From: GCA-2746605 sp963704835
GTDB lineage: Bacteria; Bacteroidota; Ignavibacteria; Ignavibacteriales; Melioribacteraceae
Length of the DNA stretch: 64,000 bases
NCBI GenBank assembly: GCA_963704835.1
Contig: CAVPHW010000032.1
Location: 124,001-188,000, forward strand
Reading direction: 5' to 3'
A model generated the notes under the pieces. It made no database searches. It was not told the origin of the DNA and was given only the letters and a program-made list of their open reading frames with translations. Positions 1 through 8,776 of this stretch are shown here, piece by piece. Each line of letters begins with the position of its first letter. Within the stretch, counting starts at the first letter, position 1. The position numbers were made by a program, and so were the translations under genes.

Positions 1-375
1 TGTTCCATCAGTTTCCATCTTATCAATTTTTTGCATTCTACCAATACTTTTGCGTATAGTAGCAAAATTTGTAAGCATTCCACCTAACCATCTTTCGCTA
101 ACCCAGTTCTGTCCGCATCTTTTAGCTTCTTCTGCAACAACTCCTCTAGCTTGCTTTTTTGTACCAACAAAAAGAACAGTACCACCTTCAGATACAATTT
201 CTCTCATTTTGTTTGCAGCTTCTTCAATTGCAATTTGGGTTTTTTTAAGATCGATGATGTGAATGCCATTTTTTTCCATAAAAATATATGGACGCATTTT
301 TGGATTCCAACGACGTGTAAGGTGACCGAAGTGAGCACCTGCTTCAATAAGTTTGGTAAGTTCTAGCTTTGCCAT
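1..375 (-). CDS. rpsB: 30S ribosomal protein S2 (partial, N-terminal part)
   Basis: The reverse strand reads an S2 N-terminus (MAKLELTKLIEAGAHFGHLT, then RRWNPKMRPYIF and ERWLGGMLTNF), which are hallmark S2 segments. S2 binds the head-platform junction of the small ribosomal subunit. The gene runs off the left edge, so about 125 residues are visible of a protein normally near 250. The ATG at 373-375 is preceded on the reverse strand by an AGGAG ribosome binding site. It lies downstream of rplM-rpsI on the same strand, separated by a terminator-like hairpin, so it probably has its own promoter in the 135-base gap. That gap also holds a GC-richer stretch near 435-455 that might be a leader, but I cannot fold it confidently. 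Confidence 0.95.
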   Translation of the reverse strand, partial: MAKLELTKLIEAGAHFGHLTRRWNPKMRPYIFMEKNGIHIIDLKKTQIAIEEAANKMREIVSEGGTVLFVGTKKQARGVVAEEAKRCGQNWVSERWLGGMLTNFATIRKSIGRMQKIDKMETDGT

Positions 376-472
376 TATAACTCCTGTTTAATCTTCTATC
401 CTCTTCAACTTTACCTTAGATCCCTATTTTTGGTAGGACACAGGCGGTAAATCGGAGAATATGAATGTTGTT

Positions 473-501
473 TTAAAAAAAGGATTATTTTAAATAATCC
501 T
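473..501 (-). terminator. Rho-independent terminator after rpsI
   Basis: A near-perfect palindrome with arms AGGATTATTT and AAATAATCCT occupies 481-501. On the reverse strand it is followed by a run of T (the A-run at 474-480). It starts 9 bases past the rpsI stop, the right place to end the rplM-rpsI transcript before rpsB. Confidence 0.7.
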
Positions 502-510
502 ATGAATAAA

Positions 511-897
511 TTATCTTTTAGAAAATTGAAATTTCTTTCTAGCTTTTGGTCTACCTGGTTTTTTACGTTCAACCATTCTTGGATCTCTAGTTAATAAACC
601 TTCTGGTTTTAACAATGCTCTTAACTCAGGGTTAATATCAACCAATGCTCTTGCAATTCCTAACCTAATAGCAACTGCTTGACCACGCACACCGCCACCT
701 TTGGCAGTAGCAATCACATCATATTTGCCTAAAGTTTCTGTATACTTAAATGGGGTAATTACATCATCTCTGTTATCAGCAATAGGGAAGAAATTTTCAA
801 ATTCACGTTTGTTAACTGAAATTTTACCTGAGCCATTTCTTAAAATTACTCTGGCAACAGCATTTTTTCTTCTTCCTACAAAAATTTTATCAACCAT
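511..897 (-). CDS. rpsI: 30S ribosomal protein S9
   Basis: This 128-residue protein matches S9 in length and sequence: GRRKNAVARV near the N-terminus, GKYDVIATAKGGGVRGQAVA in the middle, and the basic C-terminal tail ending KFQFSKR, which reaches towards the P-site tRNA in the ribosome. It follows rplM by 17 bases on the same strand, the usual L13-S9 operon pairing in bacteria. The start is the ATG at 895-897. Nothing is missing. Confidence 0.97.
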   Translation of the reverse strand: MVDKIFVGRRKNAVARVILRNGSGKISVNKREFENFFPIADNRDDVITPFKYTETLGKYDVIATAKGGGVRGQAVAIRLGIARALVDINPELRALLKPEGLLTRDPRMVERKKPGRPKARKKFQFSKR

Positions 898-914
898 TTA
901 AAAATCCTATTATT

Positions 915-1355
915 TTATAAACTTAAAGCTTCGGGCTTTTGAGCAGAATGTGGGTGTTCAGAACCAGCATAAACTTTTAATTTTTTTATTAATTGTTTTC
1001 CTAATTTATTTTTAGGAAGCATTCCTTTTACAGCTTCAGAAATTATATATTCTGGTTTTTTTGCCCTTATTTCTGCTAATGTTTTAACTTTATCACCACC
1101 AGGATATGTTGAGTGAGTAAAATAAGTTTTCATTGTCTCTCTTTTACCCAACAATTTTACCTTTTCGGCATTTAAAACAATTACAAAATCCCCAGTATCC
1201 ATATTAGGTGTAAATATCGGTTTGTGTTTTCCACGGATTATTGATGCAACTTTTGCAGCCAGCCTTCCCAAAACAAGATCATTAGCATCAATTACATGCC
1301 ATTTTCTGTCTGCGTCTTCTGTTTTAATAAAACGTGTTAATTTTTCTTGTTTCAA
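915..1355 (-). CDS. rplM: 50S ribosomal protein L13
   Basis: The 146-residue product carries the L13 landmarks WHVIDANDLVLGRLA, the GKHKPIFTPNMDTGDFV segment and the conserved MLPKNKLG motif. L13 is an early-assembly 23S-binding protein. The reading frame opens with a TTG codon (1353-1355). A strong GGAGG sits six bases upstream, so TTG is the likely genuine start. It is first in the rplM-rpsI operon, and a good promoter lies just upstream at 1394-1424. Confidence 0.96.
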   Translation of the reverse strand: MKQEKLTRFIKTEDADRKWHVIDANDLVLGRLAAKVASIIRGKHKPIFTPNMDTGDFVIVLNAEKVKLLGKRETMKTYFTHSTYPGGDKVKTLAEIRAKKPEYIISEAVKGMLPKNKLGKQLIKKLKVYAGSEHPHSAQKPEALSL

Positions 1356-1393
1356 CTATTTCCTCCGTTTAAAGAGATTTTTTTTAGAGCTTA

Positions 1394-1424
1394 TAAATAT
1401 ATCTGAATCCTTAAGAAATGTCAA
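1394..1424 (-). promoter_or_regulatory. Bacteroidetes-type promoter for rplM-rpsI
   Basis: The reverse strand reads TTGACA (TTG at 1424-1422), 20 bases, then TATATTTA (1401-1394). This fits the Bacteroidetes housekeeping consensus TTG-N19-21-TAnnTTTG in all but the last base. It lies about 40 bases upstream of the rplM start. Confidence 0.65.
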
Positions 1425-1444
1425 GAATTTGAATTATTAATTTA

Positions 1445-2503
1445 TTATTTACTTTCTTCATTAAAATCGTATTTAATGAATGCTAAAATGGTTTCTGGGA
1501 AAGTATCTGTTGCAAGTAGAAACCCCAAATTATCTAATTTTGCTATTCCTTCCCAATTTCTGCTATCATTTCCATCTAATTTTAGATAGACTGGGCTTTT
1601 TTCAGCAAGTTGAATTGTATCGTTTATCACTTTAAATTTTAACAATCTTTCTACCACTTTTGTATTTAAGTGTGATTTCCCGATGCCATATTTTTCCGCA
1701 ATGCTGTCAAAAGCTGGTTTTAATTTTTTTTCCTCACCAGGATAAAAGTAATTGATGGCCCAAAAATAACCCAGACTGTCAGTAACTGTTGCGTCCGTTA
1801 TTCTATATTCAATATTAGGTAAAACAATTTCATTGATTAAATCCAAATTTCTACTAAACACAGAACTTTTTGGGTTGGGATTTACATTTTTTCCATTGGC
1901 TTCATAAATTGGAATTAGCTTTTCGTTAAATGCTACAATTGTCTCACAACTCATGTTAAATATTTGTACATCAGATTTTACAAGTCTAAGCTTAGTTCTG
2001 TCCAGTTCAATTGAAAAATTATTTGAATCAATTTTTCCTGCAATGATATAGGAATTAGTATTTCTATCTTTCATATTTTCAATTGTAAAAAAAATATCAT
2101 CATTAATAATAGTTACTGATTCAAACCCAGAACCCTTGTTAAATAGATCTTCAAAGCCTTTTAAATTAATCATAAAATGATCAGCTAGAAGGGGAGAAGT
2201 GTTTTCACCTGACAAATATTCAAGTATTCTGCTTTTTTTGATGAAATAAAAAGCACCATTTTCATTATTAGAAAAAACAGTTGGATACTGTGGCAGTAGA
2301 AGTAAAAAATCATTATACCAACATAAACCTGAAATTTCTGAAGTTCTTTTAGAAATATCACCCTCAAGCGGAATTACTAACGGGTCAACCTCATCAATCA
2401 GGTGAGCGTTGCTTTCTTCAGAATTTACATTTTTTGAAGTTTGTGAACACGAGACAAAAAAAAGTAATAATAAAAATAATAAAAAGATTTTTTTGGAATT
2501 CAT
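1445..2503 (-). CDS. Putative lipoprotein, possibly a phytase-like beta-propeller
   Basis: I place the start at the ATG at 2501-2503, because the protein then begins with a basic n-region, a long leucine/phenylalanine core and a lipobox ending VSCS, typical of signal peptidase II cleavage. An upstream in-frame start would add 20 residues that do not belong to a signal peptide. The mature part (about 330 residues) has segments such as ISGLCWYNDFLLLLPQ, FESVTIINDDIFFTIE and NWEGIAKLDNLGFLLATD. These look like the blades of the esterase-like/phytase-like propeller family, where E and D residues line the site. That assignment is by eye only. It follows rplM without sharing its transcript direction constraint, and the function is unknown. 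Confidence 0.6.
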   Translation of the reverse strand: MNSKKIFLLFLLLLFFVSCSQTSKNVNSEESNAHLIDEVDPLVIPLEGDISKRTSEISGLCWYNDFLLLLPQYPTVFSNNENGAFYFIKKSRILEYLSGENTSPLLADHFMINLKGFEDLFNKGSGFESVTIINDDIFFTIENMKDRNTNSYIIAGKIDSNNFSIELDRTKLRLVKSDVQIFNMSCETIVAFNEKLIPIYEANGKNVNPNPKSSVFSRNLDLINEIVLPNIEYRITDATVTDSLGYFWAINYFYPGEEKKLKPAFDSIAEKYGIGKSHLNTKVVERLLKFKVINDTIQLAEKSPVYLKLDGNDSRNWEGIAKLDNLGFLLATDTFPETILAFIKYDFNEESK

Positions 2504-2565
2504 TATAAATTTAAGCAATAATCCCACTTTGTGAGTGGGATTATATAAAAAGGTATGATTCAATT

Positions 2566-3253
2566 TTACATACCAGGAATTTTCATTTCACTATAACCAG
2601 ATGGAATTTTGAATAAATCATCACTGATTGATTTTTTATCAACTTCTAAAGCCTCAAATCTCGAATTCTCTTCACCATCCGAATCTCTTGTAATTACTAA
2701 AAGTGGAAAAAATCCCTTATCTTTTATCGACTTACTCCAGCTCGGAGAAAACCCCTCACCCATTGGGTTATTCATCATCATAAAGTTACCAAGCTCGCTC
2801 GTAATCCAAGCTTCAGTTTCGTATTCATACTCATCTTCGTTCTTCATCTTTCATAATCCATTGGAAACATTCGTAACCTAGGATACTTTTAGTTTTGCCG
2901 GTTTTGAAATTTTCAAAATTTATTTCTTTAACCTTTTTACTATCATCTTCTTTATTCTTTCCCATCATATCAGCGAGTTTAGAGAATAATGAATTGTTCA
3001 AATCCATATACATTTTTTCTGAAGGCATTAAAATGTAGGAATTTTCTTCTTTATAAATAAAGACGGTTCCCTCAGCTTGCTCTCCCATTTCCATCCTGAA
3101 ATTACCATCTTTTAAAAAATAATCCATTGTCATAGCTTTGTCTTCGTCTCCAGAGATCTTGAATTTAACCTTTCCTTCAAAATTATCTTGAGCTTGAGAA
3201 ATATTAAAACTAAAAGCAATAAGAAGTATAAACACTAACTTTTTTATTAACAT
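2566..3253 (-). pseudogene. DUF4412-type exported protein, interrupted by one frameshift
   Basis: Two reverse-strand frames form one protein. The first (2831-3253) has a signal peptide ending SQAQ and the DUF4412 pattern FEGKVKFKI, KDGNFRMEMG, MPSEKMYMDL and ILGYECFQWIMKDEE. It then meets TGA. The second (2566-2847) continues with DEYEYETEAWITSELGNFM to the C-terminus PGM. The join lies in an A/G-rich stretch at about 2836-2850, where removing one A restores DEDEDEYEYE. The total would be about 228 residues, a normal size for this family of periplasmic proteins of unknown role. It could be a sequencing indel or a real single-base insertion. Both halves are well preserved, which suggests a recent event or an error. 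Confidence 0.7.
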
Positions 3254-3376
3254 GGTTCCTCCTATATATTCTTAAGTATTCTTTTAACAAGATTAGTCCA
3301 ATATAATTATTTTATTCAACAATCTAAATCGGATTTACAATTAGAGTTTTAGATTTTATAAAAGTTAAAAATAATT

Positions 3377-3384
3377 TATCTTTG
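3377..3384 (+). promoter_or_regulatory. -7 element TATCTTTG upstream of the DHS-like gene
   Basis: TATCTTTG matches TAnnTTTG exactly, 27 bases before the ATG at 3411. I see no good TTG at the expected distance upstream. A strong GAGGAG ribosome binding site lies at 3398-3403. Confidence 0.4.
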
Positions 3385-3410
3385 TGTTTTACTAATTGAG
3401 GAGATAATTA

Positions 3411-4439
3411 ATGCAAAACAAAAAAGATTTTTTAAAGGATACGATCCAACATATAGACATTAAAGAGCATAATGTGATCAAACTTGTTGATTCGATGGAA
3501 AGAATGGCTTTTTCTGCAAGAGATTTAAACAGAGCGGCTAGGATTTATAACATGATGCTTGAAGATAAAAACTGCTCTGTTATTTTAACTCTTGCCGGAA
3601 GTTTGTTTAGTGCAGGACTTAAAAAAGTAGTTTTTGATTTAATAAATAATAATATGATTGATGCTATTGTTTCTACCGGTGCAATTATGGTAGATCAAGA
3701 TTTTTTTGAAGCTTTAGGATTTAAACACTATATCGGAACTCCTTTTAGTGATGACAATCAATTAAGAGAATTACAGATTGATAGAATTTATGATACATAT
3801 ATAGATGAAGAAGAATTAAGAATTTGTGATGACACAACTGAGAAAATTTTCAACAGTTTAGAACCAAGACCATATTCATCACGTGAATTACTTTGGGAAT
3901 TCGGAAAGTACTTAGAGAACAATGGTGGACCAAAAGTTGATGATAGTGTAATTTATGCGGCTTATAAAAAGAATGTCCCAATTTTTGTTCCTGCTTTCTC
4001 TGATTGTTCTGCTGGATTTGGAATTGTTGTTCATCAGCATAAAAATCCTGAAAAACATGTTTCTTTTGATTCTGGGAAAGACTTCTTAGAGTTAACCCAA
4101 ATTAAAATGAATACAGCAGAAACAGGTATTTTTATGATTGGTGGTGGAGTGCCAAAGAATTTTACTCAAGATATTGTTGTTGCAGCTGACATATTACAAG
4201 AAGATTCACCAATGCACAAATATGCTATTCAAATTACTGTTGCTGATGAAAGAGATGGAGCATTATCCGGTTCAACTCTTAAAGAAGCTAGCTCATGGGG
4301 TAAGGTAGAAACAACTTATGAGCAAATGGTTTATTCAGAAGCAACAATTGCAATGCCGTTAGTTGCAGGATATGCTTATCACAAAGGTGCTTGGAAGAAC
4401 AGAGAAAAGAGGGAATTTCAAAAATTATTTAAAAAATAA
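3411..4439 (+). CDS. Deoxyhypusine synthase-family protein (bacterial DHS-like)
   Basis: The 342-residue protein aligns by eye with deoxyhypusine synthase over its whole length: an N-terminal GSLFSAGLKKVVFDLI helix-strand unit, IDAIVSTGAIMVDQDF, the NAD-site-like VPAFSDCSAGFGI, IGGGVPKNF, and the C-terminal block EASSWGKVE. In eukaryotic DHS the lysine of this last block forms the enzyme-butylamine imine. Here it is Lys298. In archaea and eukaryotes DHS modifies eIF5A with spermidine, but bacteria lack that target. A polyamine role such as homospermidine-type synthesis, or another acceptor, is therefore inferred. It stands alone between oppositely oriented genes, with a strong ribosome binding site. 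Confidence 0.88.
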   Translation: MQNKKDFLKDTIQHIDIKEHNVIKLVDSMERMAFSARDLNRAARIYNMMLEDKNCSVILTLAGSLFSAGLKKVVFDLINNNMIDAIVSTGAIMVDQDFFEALGFKHYIGTPFSDDNQLRELQIDRIYDTYIDEEELRICDDTTEKIFNSLEPRPYSSRELLWEFGKYLENNGGPKVDDSVIYAAYKKNVPIFVPAFSDCSAGFGIVVHQHKNPEKHVSFDSGKDFLELTQIKMNTAETGIFMIGGGVPKNFTQDIVVAADILQEDSPMHKYAIQITVADERDGALSGSTLKEASSWGKVETTYEQMVYSEATIAMPLVAGYAYHKGAWKNREKREFQKLFKK

Positions 4440-4451
4440 ATCTTCTATTAA

Positions 4452-4466
4452 AAACCTCGGAGGTTT
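4452..4466. repeat. REP-like palindrome, family B (AAACCTCGGAGGTTT)
   Basis: This is a perfect 7-bp inverted repeat around a central G. The same 15-mer recurs at 31872-31886 and 49124-49138, with relatives at 49081-49095 and 38091-38123. It sits 12 bases past the DHS-like gene. Confidence 0.75.
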
Positions 4467-4518
4467 AATAAGCTTAGTTTAATACTTGACTTTTTTGACC
4501 AACCTTTTGAATAGCAAA

Positions 4519-4549
4519 TTTGCCTGGCACTTATTAAGTGCCAAGCAAA
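4519..4549. repeat. REP-like palindrome, family A, solitary copy; also a plausible convergent terminator
   Basis: The left arm TTTGCCTGGCACTT and right arm AAGTGCCAAGCAAA pair with one mismatch around an ATT loop. The core is shared with 28317-28366 and with the two copies bracketing the transposase near 38.2-38.8 kb. It lies between the convergent DHS-like and M30-like genes, so it could also stop transcription. Confidence 0.8.
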
Positions 4550-4556
4550 AATAATA

Positions 4557-6833
4557 CTACTTCATTAAAATCATTTTTTTAGTGGTCACAAAATCACCAG
4601 CCGATAATTTATAATAGTAAATTCCAGAAGAAAGATTTTGACCATCAAAATTCACAGAATATTTTCCCGCAGCCATCTCTTTATTAATTAGGCTTTTAAC
4701 CAACTGACCCAAACTGTTGTAAATATCTAATTTTACCAATTCATTACTTGGAATTGAAAAATCCATTGTAGTGGAAGGATTAAAAGGGTTTGGATAGTTT
4801 TGATCTACTGTAAATTCTTTTGGTAAAAGTTCAATAACTTGATCTTCTACACCCGTAACACCAAAACTCACATATGCTCTAATTAAATATGCATAAACTG
4901 TCGTTTCGGAACTAGAAATATAGTACCAATCTGGAGTCTCACTTGAAGTAGGTGTAAAATAAGTATAACTATGTATGTTACCAGCTGGTTGTTCAGTTAT
5001 CATTATCCTATTGAATTCAGGATATGTATTCTCTACAACGAATGCAGCAACAAATGATTTACTCGCATCTAAATTGGCAGAAGTTAAATCAACTGTAATC
5101 CAATTTGGAAAAGGAATTGGATAACTTTGGGTTTCGGTATTGTATACAGGTCGCTCAGCAATATTGGAGGTAACAGTTAGATTTGGGTAAATTACTTTCC
5201 CAAGCGGTGAGGGTCTTGTTGTTCCAGTATATTCGTAAATACTTCCCTTAACAGAACCAGCTTGTCTAAGAGCCACTTTTATTGAATCCAATTTAGCTCC
5301 TAGAACACCATCAAAAAAGACACAAACAGTATCATTATGTAATAAAGGTAATACACCAGTTGGTTCATTTAGATCGTAAGCTAAAGTTACAATATTTGCT
5401 TCTCCTGTTGCTGTATAAGCATAATCATAAGTCTCATATGCGTTTATGTTAGAGATTGCAAAAGAAATAGTTTTATAGACCGTCCCATAATCGCTATACA
5501 AATATTGAGTATTTGGATTCAATATGTCAACTTCAACTTCATTATTGACCTTATATTTGATTGCCTTAAATTTTAGTTTTCCAGTTCCAAGATCATCAAA
5601 TTTTATTGATAGATTATTTCCTCCTGAAAATTGAATATAATCTGAAGCTGCTCTTTCAATTGTAATTGTGTCAGAAACCACATTAGGGTTTGCCTGATTC
5701 ATTTCTGAAACAGTGTTTACTCCGGGAGTAGTGTAACCCCATGCTGGATTTACAGTTTTATTATTGAGAGTATTTGCAACAAACCAATTTTCTAAAGTTT
5801 GCGGAAATCTTAAAGTAGTTGGTGTAGATAATTTTGCCAGCGCATCATTAATGCTTGGAACTTCGGTTTTTGTGCTTCTAACAAGTTTTCCAAGAAATTC
5901 AGTGCCAAATTGTTCATATAAATAGGTCACATATCTTGCAGCTCTTGAATAATCTGATAGAACCTCATCGCCACTTCGCCAATCAAATAAATAGTGATTG
6001 AATTCGTTATTAAATAAACTTTGTCCATAAATTGAGTAGCCGCATACAACTTCAGCCGCTAAAGAACATCCTTCATTTAAGAATGTAACTTGGGAAGGTT
6101 TTGCTGTTGTTCCATCATGATAATTAAAATGAACCATATGTTGAAATTCATGTGCAGTGGTGCTCATTACGTTATCTAATCCAGCAGGTGTACTTAAATC
6201 AGAAGGATTTGCATCCAAATAATATATCTCAGCCAAATTACTGTTTGCCATGTTAATTTGATTTACCGAATGAAAATAACCGAGAATATATCCCCCAGAA
6301 CCAGCGTAACCATCTCTGATATCAAGAATAAAAATAATAATTTTTGGATCACTATCAACATCAGGTGGAGCACCGAAAGTTTCAACAACAGTTTGGTAAA
6401 CACCTTTGTTTGGGTTTGCTGGAGTGGAATTATCAAAAGCTAACTGAATAGCATCAACATTAGCTTGGTTAACACCAGTTCCCCAAATTGCATCTTCTAC
6501 AAATACATAACAATTAGTTCCAACTGCCCTACAAGTTGCAGGAGCAGAATAAAAGCCTTCTGTTGTAAAATTATAAGCGTACCAGCTTTTTGTTGATCCA
6601 ACTGTAAAATTCCACGCAGCTTTTTTCTGCAGCTTTAAATCCTCAAAATAATTGGGGTTCTCATTTAAGAATTTTGTTACCGCTTTCTCTTGTTCTTCAA
6701 GAAATGGTCTGGCATCAATTTTATAAGATTGTTCGTTATTGCTGTCATTAACTTTTTCAATTATTACATTTTGGGCATTAGATATCGTGAAAATAAAAAT
6801 TGCTAACATAAATGTTTTAATAAATTTCAACAT
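4557..6833 (-). CDS. Secreted M30-like zinc metalloprotease with type IX sorting domain
   Basis: The 758-residue protein has a signal peptide ending ISNAQ. Its catalytic motif AHEFQHMVHF (HEFQH at residues 228-232) is followed about 20 residues later by FLNEGCS, giving the HExxH plus distal Glu layout of gluzincin-like enzymes. The spacing and the NEG motif resemble the M30 (hyicolysin) family. A long region rich in beta-strand follows, then a C-terminal domain that starts QNYPNPFNPSTTMDFSIP and ends TTKKMILMK. That is the standard type IX secretion sorting domain, so the enzyme should be exported through the outer membrane and anchored or released at the cell surface. The small lipoprotein gene upstream is 21 bases away on the same strand and may be co-transcribed. 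Confidence 0.88.
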   Translation of the reverse strand: MLKFIKTFMLAIFIFTISNAQNVIIEKVNDSNNEQSYKIDARPFLEEQEKAVTKFLNENPNYFEDLKLQKKAAWNFTVGSTKSWYAYNFTTEGFYSAPATCRAVGTNCYVFVEDAIWGTGVNQANVDAIQLAFDNSTPANPNKGVYQTVVETFGAPPDVDSDPKIIIFILDIRDGYAGSGGYILGYFHSVNQINMANSNLAEIYYLDANPSDLSTPAGLDNVMSTTAHEFQHMVHFNYHDGTTAKPSQVTFLNEGCSLAAEVVCGYSIYGQSLFNNEFNHYLFDWRSGDEVLSDYSRAARYVTYLYEQFGTEFLGKLVRSTKTEVPSINDALAKLSTPTTLRFPQTLENWFVANTLNNKTVNPAWGYTTPGVNTVSEMNQANPNVVSDTITIERAASDYIQFSGGNNLSIKFDDLGTGKLKFKAIKYKVNNEVEVDILNPNTQYLYSDYGTVYKTISFAISNINAYETYDYAYTATGEANIVTLAYDLNEPTGVLPLLHNDTVCVFFDGVLGAKLDSIKVALRQAGSVKGSIYEYTGTTRPSPLGKVIYPNLTVTSNIAERPVYNTETQSYPIPFPNWITVDLTSANLDASKSFVAAFVVENTYPEFNRIMITEQPAGNIHSYTYFTPTSSETPDWYYISSSETTVYAYLIRAYVSFGVTGVEDQVIELLPKEFTVDQNYPNPFNPSTTMDFSIPSNELVKLDIYNSLGQLVKSLINKEMAAGKYSVNFDGQNLSSGIYYYKLSAGDFVTTKKMILMK

Positions 6834-6854
6834 GCTTTTTCCTAGAATTATTTT

Positions 6855-7193
6855 TTAATTATTATTTTTTTCTGTTTTTATTACAACTAAGGTCATACTC
6901 TTAGTGGCTGCTTTACTCTGATCAAAAAATATTTTGTAAAATTTACCTTGGTTTTTAAGTAGTGAATCTTCAGTCTCTTTATCACACTCAAGGATGTAAA
7001 TAGTTGAGTCATTTACCATCAATCCCAATTTAGAAAAAGGTTCATTTCCCACAACAGTAATTTTTCCTTCATAAAAAACATCTTTAGTATTCGTTTTTGA
7101 ATTGGAAACTTCATCATAATTTTTAGTTTTACATGAACAGCTTAGCATCAAGAGCAGAAATGGAAATAAAAAAAGTATTTTTAGTTTTTTCAA
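6855..7193 (-). CDS. Small lipoprotein of unknown function
   Basis: The 112-residue product begins MKKLKILFLFPFLLLMLSCS, a clear signal peptidase II signal with the lipobox LSC. The mature part of about 90 residues has no motif I recognise. It contains an FYEGKITVVGNEPFSKLGL stretch that suggests a small beta-domain of the OB-fold kind seen in lipoproteins, but this is only an impression. The start is a TTG at 7191-7193 with AGGAAG just upstream. It precedes the M30-like protease gene by 21 bases on the same strand. Confidence 0.75.
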   Translation of the reverse strand: MKKLKILFLFPFLLLMLSCSCKTKNYDEVSNSKTNTKDVFYEGKITVVGNEPFSKLGLMVNDSTIYILECDKETEDSLLKNQGKFYKIFFDQSKAATKSMTLVVIKTEKNNN

Positions 7194-7327
7194 AATGCTT
7201 CCTTTAAGTTATTTAAAACTTAATATAATTAAATGATTTAAAAAAAAACAACAATCAGTGTTAAGAATTAGCTAATATTATTTAGATTAATTTTTTTTAT
7301 TTTTAGATATAAAATAATGGAGCAATC

Positions 7328-8719
7328 ATGTTTAATTCATCGACTTATACCACAAGAAGAAACGAACTGAAAAAAAATTTTAAAAAGGGAATTTTATTAT
7401 TTCTTGGCAACAATGAAATGGCGATGAATTATGCTGGTAATACATATCATTTTAGACAAGATAGCAGCTTTTTATATTATTGGGGAATTAATGAACCAAA
7501 TATGGCGGCGGCTATTGACGTTGAGAACAATCAAGAAATTATTTTTGGTGATGATAGAAGCTTGGATGATATTGTCTGGATGGGATTTGATGGTAAACTG
7601 GAAGATAAAGCCAAAAATGTTGGTGTAACTACGATAAAATCATTTTTAAAAATTGACAAATATTTAACCAAGCAATTAAAGAAAGGAACTAAGGTTCATT
7701 TTTTACCTCAGTACAGGTTTGATAATATACTACTACTTGAAAATTTGTTGGATATAAAAGCAAAGGATGTTAATCAAAATGCTTCAAATAAGTTAATAAA
7801 ATCGGTTGTTAAACAGAGATCGAATAAAACTAACGAAGAAATTGCTGAAATTGAAAAGGCATTAAATACAAGTTATTTAATGAACAAAGCGGCAATGAGA
7901 TCAATAAAAGCTGGCAGAACTGAAAGAGAAGTTTACGGAGAAATAGAAGGAATTGCACTATCAAATGGCAACGGAGTTTCATTTCCAATTATTTTTTCTG
8001 TAGAAGGTCAAATTTTACATAATCATTCTCATGAAAATGTAATGAAGAAAGGACAGCTTGCGGTTCTTGATTCCGGAGCTGAAACAATGATGGGATATGC
8101 GAGTGATATTACTAGAACAATTCCCGTAAGCGGAAAATTTACAGAGAAGCAAAAATCAATTTATAATATTGTTTTAGATTCTCAATTAAAAGCAATTGAG
8201 ATGATTAAACCAGGTGTAAAGTTTAAGGATATTCACCTTGAATCAGCAAGAGTTATTGTCGAAGGATTAGTTAAGGTTGGCATCATGAAAGGTGACCCAA
8301 AAGAAGCTGTAAAAAAAGGAGCACATGCATTGTTTTTTCCTCATGGATTAGGTCACATGATGGGATTAGATGTTCATGATATGGAAAACCTTGGCGAAAA
8401 TTTTATTGGTTATAATGATGATATAAAGAGAAGTAATCAATTTGGGTTGGCATATCTTAGGCTGGCAAAAGAACTTGAACCAGGATTTGTTGTAACTGTT
8501 GAACCAGGATGTTATTTCATTCCAGCTTTAATAGATCAATGGAAAAAGGAAAACAAACATTCCGAGTTTATAAACTACTCAAAAGTTGAAAGCTACAAAA
8601 ATTTTGGTGGGATTAGAATTGAAGACGATGTGCTTGTTACTAAGAGTGGATACAGAGTTTTAGGGAAATCAATTCCTAAGACAATTGCCGAAGTAGAAAA
8701 AGCTTGTGCTGTAAAATAG
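7328..8719 (+). CDS. pepP: Xaa-Pro aminopeptidase (M24B family)
   Basis: The 463-residue protein has an N-terminal aminopeptidase P domain (FRQDSSFLYYWGINEPN) and a C-terminal pita-bread M24 domain. The five dinuclear-metal ligands are visible in order: Asp in VLDSGAE, Asp in ASDITRT, His in FPHGLGHMMG, Glu in TVEPGCYF and Glu in IRIEDDV. Its reaction is removal of an N-terminal residue preceding proline. It has no signal peptide, so it is cytoplasmic. Length and motifs match PepP rather than methionine aminopeptidase. GGAG precedes the ATG. The oxidoreductase gene follows 57 bases downstream on the same strand. Confidence 0.93.
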   Translation: MFNSSTYTTRRNELKKNFKKGILLFLGNNEMAMNYAGNTYHFRQDSSFLYYWGINEPNMAAAIDVENNQEIIFGDDRSLDDIVWMGFDGKLEDKAKNVGVTTIKSFLKIDKYLTKQLKKGTKVHFLPQYRFDNILLLENLLDIKAKDVNQNASNKLIKSVVKQRSNKTNEEIAEIEKALNTSYLMNKAAMRSIKAGRTEREVYGEIEGIALSNGNGVSFPIIFSVEGQILHNHSHENVMKKGQLAVLDSGAETMMGYASDITRTIPVSGKFTEKQKSIYNIVLDSQLKAIEMIKPGVKFKDIHLESARVIVEGLVKVGIMKGDPKEAVKKGAHALFFPHGLGHMMGLDVHDMENLGENFIGYNDDIKRSNQFGLAYLRLAKELEPGFVVTVEPGCYFIPALIDQWKKENKHSEFINYSKVESYKNFGGIRIEDDVLVTKSGYRVLGKSIPKTIAEVEKACAVK

Positions 8720-8776
8720 TCTTTGGATAATTTATCCAACTTCAATATTTCATTCAAATTGATCTAGTATTATAAA

